Of a DNA stretch of 42,193 bases, positions 1 through 6,619 are shown piece after piece. The notes under the pieces were generated by a model. It saw nothing but the letters and a program-made list of their open reading frames with translations, made no database searches and was not told the origin of the DNA. The stretch is from Alphaproteobacteria bacterium (GTDB taxonomy: Bacteria > Pseudomonadota > Alphaproteobacteria > Rs-D84): NCBI GenBank assembly GCA_017436325.1, contig JAFSDI010000037.1, forward strand, positions 1 to 42,193, in the 5' to 3' direction. Position 1 is the stretch's first letter, and each line of letters opens with the position of its first letter. Both the position numbers and the translations under genes were made by a program.

Positions 1-178
1 CAATTATCTTTGATATCGTGCTGCACGATGGCCAACGTGGTGTCCCATCTGCAAAAAATTGCTTACTTTTATTAAATGTTGTCGCATCCAGTCCGCTTAA
101 TTTCGCCAAGCCAGAACAAGATAAATTATTATCTTTGGCCAGTCGCTCAATCGCATTCCATATAATTTTATGTTTCAT
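1..178 (-). CDS. LexA/S24-like transcriptional repressor, N-terminal part (runs off the window)
   Basis: The reading frame starts at ATG 178-176 on the minus strand, preceded by the ribosome binding site AGGAGAG, and is open to the window edge (59 codons). The peptide begins MKHKIIWNAIERLAKDN and continues through SGLAKLSGLDATTFNKSK and a DGTPRWPS segment. This is the helix-turn-helix N-terminus typical of alphaproteobacterial S24-family repressors, which bind operator DNA and usually carry a C-terminal LexA-like autoproteolytic domain. That domain, if present, lies outside the window. The frame lacks a stop inside the window. It lies 143 bases downstream of the glycosyltransferase gene, and I see no promoter or terminator in that gap. 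Confidence 0.72.
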   Translation of the reverse strand, partial: MKHKIIWNAIERLAKDNNLSCSGLAKLSGLDATTFNKSKQFFADGTPRWPSCSTISKII

Positions 179-321
179 TATATCTCTCCTGTATAACCAA
201 AAAAACAAAACAAAGGAATTATTCCAGATTCAAGGAACAAAATCAAGCAAAAAGATACTACACGACACAATTCAACCTACGGTTGACAAAATACTAAAAG
301 CGCACCGCTTAAACGGCATAG

Positions 322-1188
322 TTATTTCAGATATCGCTTCATAATACGCATCCCAAACAAATAGTATTTTTTTTCATTGGTATCATACGATACAACCGTT
401 TTAAATATCTTAAAGGCAATTATTTTATAAATACAAACCTTATTACGTTGACTTTTTTCTATAACCTTTTGCAAATTATGCTTATTTATAAATTCTTTAC
501 GCCTTTGTTCTGCAAATTCATACTGTTTTTGATGATTAGGTGAATAACGTTTGTTCAACAAAGAATTTTCATTAAACACATAAAAATAATTTGCATCTGG
601 TACAGTAATTATAGAATCCGCTAACAAAACAGCATTTGGCATAAACAAAATATCTTCAAAGATACGCCCAACTTCAAACCACAAATTGTTACACAACAAA
701 AAATCTCGTTTAAAAAGATAACGCCAAACAACACAGTTTGATAATGCATTTGTCACAGAAAATTTTTCAACCAACGTTGTTAACACCAGACAAAACTTAT
801 ATTGAATATTATACAAATTCCCATTTTGCGACACGACACCACCGGCCAGGATATCAGGATTGTAAAGGTTCGCCAAAGACATCATTTTTTCATAATAATC
901 CAAACTTATATAATCATCAGAATCAATAAAATGAACATAATCCCCTGTTGCCGCCCGCAGACCTGCATTTCGCGCAGCAGAAACGCCCGCATTTTTCTGT
1001 TTTATTATTTTTATACGCTTATCAACATTAGCATATTTATTATAAACGTACGCGCTATTATCCACAGATTCGTCATCAACGATTATTATTTCTAAATTTT
1101 TATACGTTTGACACATCAAACTATTAAGACACTGTGCTAAAAAGCACTCTACATTGTACACAGGTACCACAACTGATATTTTTTTCAT
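322..1188 (-). CDS. Family 2 glycosyltransferase
   Basis: A 288-residue GT-A fold glycosyltransferase. The N-terminus ISVVVPVYN, the VDDES motif (residues 37-41), the NAGVSAARNAGL stretch (66-77) and the metal/nucleotide-binding DSDD (89-92) are the classic GT2 signatures. Such enzymes transfer a sugar from a nucleotide sugar at the cytoplasmic face, usually for surface polysaccharide or lipopolysaccharide. No transmembrane segment is evident, and the acceptor cannot be told from sequence. The start at ATG 1188 has the ribosome binding site AAGGAAG. The gene is preceded on the same strand by a structured leader RNA that ends in a terminator about 28 bases before the start, so attenuation of this gene is likely (inference). 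It stands alone, with no other polysaccharide genes beside it. Confidence 0.85.
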   Translation of the reverse strand: MKKISVVVPVYNVECFLAQCLNSLMCQTYKNLEIIIVDDESVDNSAYVYNKYANVDKRIKIIKQKNAGVSAARNAGLRAATGDYVHFIDSDDYISLDYYEKMMSLANLYNPDILAGGVVSQNGNLYNIQYKFCLVLTTLVEKFSVTNALSNCVVWRYLFKRDFLLCNNLWFEVGRIFEDILFMPNAVLLADSIITVPDANYFYVFNENSLLNKRYSPNHQKQYEFAEQRRKEFINKHNLQKVIEKSQRNKVCIYKIIAFKIFKTVVSYDTNEKKYYLFGMRIMKRYLK

Positions 1189-1215
1189 ATTTACTTCCTT
1201 TATTTAAATGCCGAC

Positions 1216-1401
1216 TAAAAAACCGCTATAAAAATTTAGCGGTCGGGCATTTTCAAGGTCATAAATCCTAATGACTCCGTGGCTTTTGGTATCACCTTTT
1301 GTATAACCACAGATGCCCGACAAAAAGTCAGGCAAAAAATCACGCTTGACGCGTTCTGGATTTATAGGTCTTGAAAACCCAAACCTTTTTAAGCAAAGGT
1401 C
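1216..1401 (-). ncRNA. Structured leader RNA, copy C (upstream of glycosyltransferase)
   Basis: Reading the minus strand, a 3' domain matches the leaders at 19447-19680 and 32862-33103. Outer helix P1 is GTCGGGCAT (1321-1313) with ATGCCCGAC (1250-1242). P2 is CTGTGG with CCACGG, enclosing ATACAA, a small hairpin GGTGATACC and AAAAG. P3 is GTCAT with ATGAC. P1 is followed directly by the terminator ACCGCTA/TAGCGGT and TTTTTT. The 5' domain is shorter than in the other copies but keeps a GGTTTGGG start and a hairpin ACGC-GTCAA-GCGT. The P1 pairs differ from the other copies by compensatory changes. The RNA ends about 15 bases before the ribosome binding site of the glycosyltransferase. Confidence 0.7.
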
Positions 1402-1407
1402 GAAGCA

Positions 1408-1436
1408 ATTATGAAACATAAAAGAACAAAATTCAA
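1408..1436 (-). promoter_or_regulatory. Promoter for leader RNA copy C
   Basis: On the minus strand, TTGAAT (1436-1431) and CATAAT (1413-1408) are separated by 17 bases. Transcription would begin near 1401, just before the structured leader. Motif match only. Confidence 0.5.
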
Positions 1437-1513
1437 CATTAAAAACACACTCGTTCTTGCCAACTGACGTTCCGAACCCTACAGGTTCAAATCCTAAGTT
1501 TGTGCAACAAAAT

Positions 1514-1538
1514 TAAAACCGCCATAACGGCGGTTAAA
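1514..1538 (-). terminator. Terminator after the split host tRNA-Arg
   Basis: On the minus strand the hairpin AACCGCC-GTTA-TGGCGGTT is followed by TTAATTTT. It sits just downstream of the 3' half of the interrupted tRNA and was presumably the original tRNA terminator. Confidence 0.65.
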
Positions 1539-1541
1539 TTT

Positions 1542-1588
1542 TGGCACGCCCTACAGGATTCGAACCTGTGACCTGCAGATTAGAAATC
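1542..1588 (-). pseudogene. 3' half of host tRNA-Arg(TCT), interrupted by the element
   Basis: The minus strand reads from the anticodon loop (GATTTCTAATC) through variable loop, T arm (ACAGG-TTCGAAT-CCTGT), acceptor strand AGGGCGT, discriminator G and encoded CCA. The upstream sequence (CAGAC before the core) cannot form the anticodon stem or D arm, so this is not a complete tRNA. Joined with 19300-19340 at the shared 11-base core it gives a 77-nt tRNA-Arg with anticodon TCT, with GCGCCCT pairing AGGGCGT in the acceptor stem. The rebuilt anticodon stem has one T-C mismatch at its top. Confidence 0.85.
1578..1588. other. Attachment site, left end (11-bp core)
   Basis: GATTAGAAATC on the plus strand, identical to 19300-19310. 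On the tRNA strand it reads GATTTCTAATC, an inverted repeat GATT/AATC centred on the anticodon TCT, the kind of symmetric anticodon-loop site that tyrosine integrases use for crossover. Confidence 0.8.
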
Positions 1589-1661
1589 GTCTGAACCCAA
1601 ACCGATTGTTTGCCCGATTTCCGCCAACTCGCACCATTTTACCCTTATATCTCTTGCCACA

Positions 1662-1686
1662 CTATGTAGCAAATATGTAACATTTT
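1662..1686 (+). repeat. 25-bp direct repeat, left copy (probable integrase arm site)
   Basis: Identical to 19150-19174. It contains TATGTAGCA and TATGTAACA motifs and lies 73 bases inside the left attachment core. Position and pairing suggest arm-type binding sites for the integrase. Confidence 0.6.
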
Positions 1687-1696
1687 TATAAAAACG

Positions 1697-2059
1697 CTAC
1701 ACAATTTCCCAATGACCGCCTCGATCCGGGCCGACACGGCGAATTTTACCAGACTTTTTCAATTTGTCCAGATTCCACTTTACACCATCCGGACTAAGCC
1801 CCGTTGCGCTGGCCAATTCGGCACGTGTTGCACTTGGATTCTTTGCCAATATATCCAAAATTTTCTGGGTAGTTTTCTGGGCAGTTTTCTGGGTAGTTTT
1901 TGCCGCATTTTCCTTTATCTGCATTTCACGATTATCAAGGCGATTTTTCTCACCCAACAGCAAATTCCCAAAGAACTTGTTCAAATATTCCATTGTATAA
2001 GGAATATTCTTGTCCAAATTTTGATAATTTGCACGAACCAACGCATTTCCAAATCGTTG
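1697..2059 (-). pseudogene. C-terminal remnant of a Fic-family protein
   Basis: The open frame (stop codon just above 2059) encodes about 120 residues. The first part, ALVRANYQNLDKNI followed by a YLNKFFGNLLLGEKN stretch and LDNREMQI, matches the helical region that follows the Fic catalytic domain. The end (TRAELASATGLSPDGVKWNL, then GKIRRVGPDRGGHWEIV) is the winged helix-turn-helix usual at the C-terminus of these proteins. The Fic core with its HPFxxGNGR motif is absent, and no good ribosome binding site or ATG is present (TTG at 2041 is the only near start). Fic proteins transfer AMP to target proteins; this piece could at most bind DNA. A lysine/threonine/glutamine-rich linker (KTTQKTAQKTTQK) joins the two parts. 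Probably a truncated relic at the element edge. Confidence 0.6.
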
Positions 2060-2089
2060 CTACCGGATCAACAGTAACAAATCATAACC

Positions 2090-2118
2090 TTTACAAATTC
2101 AACAAAAATATGCATAAT
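2090..2118 (+). promoter_or_regulatory. Promoter for the DUF5677-like gene
   Basis: TTTACA (2090-2095), a 17-base spacer and CATAAT (2113-2118), with transcription expected near 2125 and the ribosome binding site GAGGATG before ATG 2141. Confidence 0.6.
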
Positions 2119-2140
2119 TTTACAATAACACGAGGATGAA

Positions 2141-2959
2141 ATGTTAAACAAAGAATATCCATTGCCACATCCGTTAAAGAATGATGATATCGATACCTTA
2201 ATGAAAAAATTAAGGATGATGGTTCGCACCATGGAATCATTTCATCCTCAGGCTACAAAAGACAAGGCTCTTATGGGGCTGCATAGTTTGGTGGGGGCTA
2301 TTATTTCTCTGTCGGCAGAGGTTTATGATGCTTTGCAAAATAACAGAGTTTTTGTGGCTAGTTCCATTACATGTCAAATTTTAGAAGCTGAAATACAACT
2401 GCTATGGTTAAACAAGCATTTTAATACCAGGGGCAAAGATTTTATAGATTTTGGATATGTTGAACAAATAGAAATGTTGCGTGTACACCCAGATCGTAAA
2501 GATAGGGTTTTAGAACTACTAAAACAAAATAATTGTGACAGATTCCTACGTAAAGGCCTTAAAAACCCAAATAGGCTTGATCGTAACAGTTACAACAAAA
2601 AGTGGTATGGAGATACGATACAAAACATATCAGAAGATTATTTCAAGCTTGTTTTAGAGTCAATTCAAGATACGCCAGAGTTGGTAGCGTATTATGAAAA
2701 CAAAGATATAAACTACGAAAATTATCAACTGTTTTGTGGTTATAAACACTTTTCACCATATTTGGTAAGAAGATTTTTTGCAATAAGCCAATCTTTTCAA
2801 GAAGATGAAAGCAAATATGCTAGGGTGGCAGTTTTGCAAACTGTTTTGACTTCATTGCTAAATGTCAGTTTCGTCCTTGAACAACATGGCGATCATATAT
2901 TACATATCAAACCACTAGCAACAGATGGACTGATCCCAGCGTCAGCTAAAAAAGCATAA
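2141..2959 (+). CDS. Hypothetical protein, resembles DUF5677-type proteins
   Basis: 272 residues, mostly helical, with no signal peptide and no membrane segment. The pattern of a helix bundle around 'VGAIISLSAEVYDALQ' (about residues 50-66) and 'SSITCQILEAEIQLLWL' (about 75-90) recalls the DUF5677 family, often found in defence islands and of unknown function. I am not certain of the family. It has its own promoter and a GAGGATG ribosome binding site. It converges on the 1191-residue gene with no gap between the stop codons (2959/2960). Its base composition is as AT-rich as that neighbour. Confidence 0.6.
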   Translation: MLNKEYPLPHPLKNDDIDTLMKKLRMMVRTMESFHPQATKDKALMGLHSLVGAIISLSAEVYDALQNNRVFVASSITCQILEAEIQLLWLNKHFNTRGKDFIDFGYVEQIEMLRVHPDRKDRVLELLKQNNCDRFLRKGLKNPNRLDRNSYNKKWYGDTIQNISEDYFKLVLESIQDTPELVAYYENKDINYENYQLFCGYKHFSPYLVRRFFAISQSFQEDESKYARVAVLQTVLTSLLNVSFVLEQHGDHILHIKPLATDGLIPASAKKA

Positions 2960-5900
2960 TTATCTATCTTCTCTATATTTTTCAAATCTTGTAGACGCAT
3001 CGTCTAATTCCCAAGAATCGGCATTTTGTAATAATTTGCTTATAAAGTTATCTTTTTCGCTTTTTAATGTCTCGTCTTCCGGAAAATCATGATTTTTTAT
3101 ATATTCAAGAGTTTGTTCTATAAGCCCATTCCTTCTGAAAGAATCGAATCTTGCACCTCTAAAAGCCAACCTTGAAACAATGTCAAATACCAGTCTAGGA
3201 TTCTCTGATAAATCGGTGACCAAAATCTCTTCTAACATAAAATTAGACATGGATATTTTCAGATTATCATCTGCTACCAATCTATGCAAATGTTTTAAAC
3301 CCCAGTTTCCTTTTGTAAATTTTCCGCATTGATACCATCGCTCAAATTCCTTTAATACATCTTTGTAATCGGATTCTTTGCCCTTTATATGCTCAATAAA
3401 CCATTCCCAAAAATCTATAAAACGTTGGAGTATTTCATCTGAAACGTTATCATTATTCGATTTAGCTTGATATAGCATAAAACCGATAAGATTTACAAAA
3501 GATACCATTTCTTCTTTGTTTGCCATATCGTCAAAAAGAAAGGACAAAATTTCAGAATCCAAGTCGTACAATCCCCAAGCATAGTAGAGTATTAGGTGAC
3601 GAGCAATTTGTTTGTCTCTACGCTTTTTGTCTTTATCGGAATATAAATGGTTTTTCAATACATAACAAAATTTGCCTTTCATAAGACGGAACATATCTTC
3701 GTATGCGTGTGTGTACAGAATAAAAGTTGGCCACGTCACATCTAAAATATACTGTTGTTCTTTTGATTCTGGGAAAAGAATATCAATATTTTTTTCAGTA
3801 AATTCTGGCATAGACAAATGTACCCATGGTAGAGCACGAGCAATTATAGCAAGGGAGTCAATATATTTGGGATGTTGTACAATATCTGTTAATAATGCTT
3901 CTACTTGATCTATTGGCTTGTTGTTGTTCTTTAACCATAGGGCAAAAGTCAACAATGAATCCAGAGCCTGTCCATGTATAGAATTTATTGCTCTGTTTAT
4001 ATAATTATCTCCAGAACAAACCTCGTCTTTTTTATTTTCAAGTAATTTGTCTTCAGAATTTATCAAGGAATATAGAATATCGAAAGATTTTTCAATCAAT
4101 TGTTCGTCTGTTTTACCTATACTAGAATCTTTTACAAAAGCAGAATTTAACAACGAAGCAACTTCTTGTTTTGTCCAATACCAATCTTGGTCACCGTCAT
4201 GAAAACTTTTTCTATCATCAAATGTTTCATTTTGTTTTGCAACCCAATCAATAAAATCAATAATTTTTACCCAGTCATCAGATGTTTTTGAGCCAGATTC
4301 TATAATGCCGCGCAAAATGGCTCTAATGTATGTTGGTTCAGTTATAGTTGTTAATTTACCGAGCGAAGATATGTACTTTTTGGGTGTATTTAAGACATCC
4401 TGTTTGATAGCTTCAGCAAAACCTTCTCTGTCCGGCTTGCCGTGCCAATTATCAGGCGCAGGTTGCCATTCTTGCATTGTTTTAATTATTTTTGCAACGC
4501 TTGATTTTTGAATTTCTTCTGATTTTAAAGGAGATTCATGTCTTACAGTTATAAAACCACTCATCCATGTTAGAAAGTCTGGGTGGTCTCCTGGCATGAT
4601 AGGGTTCCCAGTGTCATCAAACAATATATCTTTAAATCGTTCCTTTTGTTTTTTTGTTAAAGAGCCTAATATAGGTATCAAGTGTTTAAACTTCCAACGA
4701 TTTTGACGTTCTTTTGCAGAAGTGCTATCTTCACTATTTTTGTAATAATCACCAGTTGGGCCATCCTCAATATATTTGAGAATAACAGATTGAGCTGTTT
4801 TGGATAATTTTTTGAATTTTTTATTCAACAAATGGAAGTATTCATGATGATAATTTAGGTTGTCAAAAAATTCATAATTCGTCAAACTTTCTGATAATAA
4901 TTTTTTATCGCCAACATCCGTCACGGATAATAAAAACAAGAATAATCTCAAAAGGATGGGCGATTTAGAGTTTTGTAACAGATCAAAAACTTTGTTGGGC
5001 TTGTCTTTTTTATTTGTAGATATTATGGACAATGCAATGTCGCGCATCGCATCTATTGCAAAGTGTTCTGGACCAGAAGAATTACGATTTTGTTCGCAGT
5101 CCTCTATAGCAGGACGGTCCATATACACAGAATTATCGTATTTCTCTCGCTCTTCTTGTGTGCAAGTTTTATAAATTGTCTCATCAAAGATTTTAACCAA
5201 AACAGAAAATAGTTTTAATTTTTGTTTGTTATAGATTTCTTGAAAAATTTTCAACATCTCTTGGTATCTATAATAATCATTGTATCCATATTTAGACACA
5301 ACTTCTGTAGAACCATATTCCCCAACAGATTTTATTTGCAACGATAATAACGCTTCTGTCAAATTCAAAGCTTGTGCAGGATCAAGTCTCTTAAATCTAA
5401 TTAAATTAGATTTTAATGTTGTAAAATCAAACAAATCGGTAAATGGTGTTTTATGAATATATGATGTGAACGCCGTCATAATGGCTTTAAATTGCTTATC
5501 TGGCATTTCTGGGGCTACTGATAATACAATTACTTTAACAAGCCAAGGGGATTCAATTGAAACGTCGTTTATTTTATTTATTAGAGGTTCCATAAAAGCA
5601 AAAACCTGTTCTGGAATTACAGAAGCCATTTTTGACAGGTAAGGCAAAGCATCCCATGAATAAATCTCATCTTTTAGTTCCTCATTGTACTCCTTTGAAT
5701 ATTCGAGCATTCCCCCATCAAACAACGTTTGAAACCATGAAGGGTTTTCTAGTTTTGATAGAAAATAAGTTTTAAGATTATCCTTTAATAGCTTGAATAC
5801 AAATAATATCTCCTTTTCGGATGGTTCCTCCGGAGTAGTTGTTTTTGCGTTAATTTTTTGTAAAGAATCACTAAGTATATCTTTTCGTTCAATGTATGAT

Positions 5901-6535
5901 GGATCTTCTAGTTCTAGTAAATATTCTTCTATATTTGTGAAATGCGTACACAGCTCTTGTTCAGGAATTGTGTTATATTGTTCGTTAATGTGCCTACAAG
6001 AATTCAGTGCATTAGACGCATTTTTTATTGTTGTATATTTTTTACCAAATTCATATTCTAATTTGTTTTTTGTTTCTGGTGAAATATTCTCATCTTGTAA
6101 AATTTTTTCAAATTTCGGATTTTTTGTCATAAACAAAGTTTTTGTCTGAGTTTTTTGATCGTACAACCCCTTTAAACCTTGGTTCCACGTGTGTTGCACA
6201 ACTTTCTTTATTTCGTCTGCCGTTTTGTTCGATTCCACTACAAACCTTACATTGCTTATAGCTTCAATAAGCTGTTTTTTTAAAAGATTTTCAGAATAGT
6301 TGTTGATGATGTCAATTAAATTTACCAAGCAATGAGATAGCAAAGACTGTCTCGCAGGAAAATCTTTTTGTTGAAATAAATATAATGCAGCTTTGTATGT
6401 TTCCTCAGCATCATCACTAAATGTTTTAAGAATTTCACAAATTTTCTTACGTTTAGGACCTAGGTTTTGCGCATAAAAATTATCCATCGATATGATAGGA
6501 CTCGGAGTTTCTATATCACGATTGTCAAATGCCAT
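2960..6535 (-). CDS. Large protein of unknown function (about 1191 aa), last gene of the methyltransferase/helicase operon
   Basis: I do not recognise a family. ATG 6535 is preceded by AAGGA at suitable spacing. The frame extends to a TTG at 6583 (1207 residues) but with a poorly placed ribosome binding site, so the ATG is preferred. The protein looks almost entirely alpha-helical with scattered leucine-rich helices, as in HEAT/ARM-like or tetratricopeptide-like solenoids. I find no P-loop, no HExxH, no HKD, no PD-(D/E)xK pattern, no signal peptide and no membrane segment. It follows the helicase gene by 84 bases on the same strand without a visible terminator, so it is probably co-transcribed with the restriction-modification-like genes. 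It is clearly more AT-rich than those genes, which suggests a separate origin. A role as scaffold or effector of the defence operon is an inference. Confidence 0.7.
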   Translation of the reverse strand: MAFDNRDIETPSPIISMDNFYAQNLGPKRKKICEILKTFSDDAEETYKAALYLFQQKDFPARQSLLSHCLVNLIDIINNYSENLLKKQLIEAISNVRFVVESNKTADEIKKVVQHTWNQGLKGLYDQKTQTKTLFMTKNPKFEKILQDENISPETKNKLEYEFGKKYTTIKNASNALNSCRHINEQYNTIPEQELCTHFTNIEEYLLELEDPSYIERKDILSDSLQKINAKTTTPEEPSEKEILFVFKLLKDNLKTYFLSKLENPSWFQTLFDGGMLEYSKEYNEELKDEIYSWDALPYLSKMASVIPEQVFAFMEPLINKINDVSIESPWLVKVIVLSVAPEMPDKQFKAIMTAFTSYIHKTPFTDLFDFTTLKSNLIRFKRLDPAQALNLTEALLSLQIKSVGEYGSTEVVSKYGYNDYYRYQEMLKIFQEIYNKQKLKLFSVLVKIFDETIYKTCTQEEREKYDNSVYMDRPAIEDCEQNRNSSGPEHFAIDAMRDIALSIISTNKKDKPNKVFDLLQNSKSPILLRLFLFLLSVTDVGDKKLLSESLTNYEFFDNLNYHHEYFHLLNKKFKKLSKTAQSVILKYIEDGPTGDYYKNSEDSTSAKERQNRWKFKHLIPILGSLTKKQKERFKDILFDDTGNPIMPGDHPDFLTWMSGFITVRHESPLKSEEIQKSSVAKIIKTMQEWQPAPDNWHGKPDREGFAEAIKQDVLNTPKKYISSLGKLTTITEPTYIRAILRGIIESGSKTSDDWVKIIDFIDWVAKQNETFDDRKSFHDGDQDWYWTKQEVASLLNSAFVKDSSIGKTDEQLIEKSFDILYSLINSEDKLLENKKDEVCSGDNYINRAINSIHGQALDSLLTFALWLKNNNKPIDQVEALLTDIVQHPKYIDSLAIIARALPWVHLSMPEFTEKNIDILFPESKEQQYILDVTWPTFILYTHAYEDMFRLMKGKFCYVLKNHLYSDKDKKRRDKQIARHLILYYAWGLYDLDSEILSFLFDDMANKEEMVSFVNLIGFMLYQAKSNNDNVSDEILQRFIDFWEWFIEHIKGKESDYKDVLKEFERWYQCGKFTKGNWGLKHLHRLVADDNLKISMSNFMLEEILVTDLSENPRLVFDIVSRLAFRGARFDSFRRNGLIEQTLEYIKNHDFPEDETLKSEKDNFISKLLQNADSWELDDASTRFEKYREDR

Positions 6536-6619
6536 AGCAATAACATTCCTTGGTAATGTTTTATTACCAGGAGAATAAAACAAAAATCCTAAAAAATCCA
6601 GAGGTTAAATACGCTTTCC

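Noticed and set aside
18-344. 108-residue plus-strand frame at the left edge
   Set aside because: It is the antisense of the S24-like repressor start, which has a family match and a ribosome binding site, and it then runs through a non-coding gap.
1204-1419. 71-residue minus-strand frame before the glycosyltransferase
   Set aside because: It covers the leader RNA copy C with its helices and terminator; the peptide resembles nothing and has no ribosome binding site.
1861-1910. Short tandem repeat (GTTTTCTGGG units) as a possible regulatory or CRISPR-like repeat
   Set aside because: It codes the KTTQK linker of the Fic remnant in frame; no spacer structure. No CRISPR array was seen anywhere in the window.
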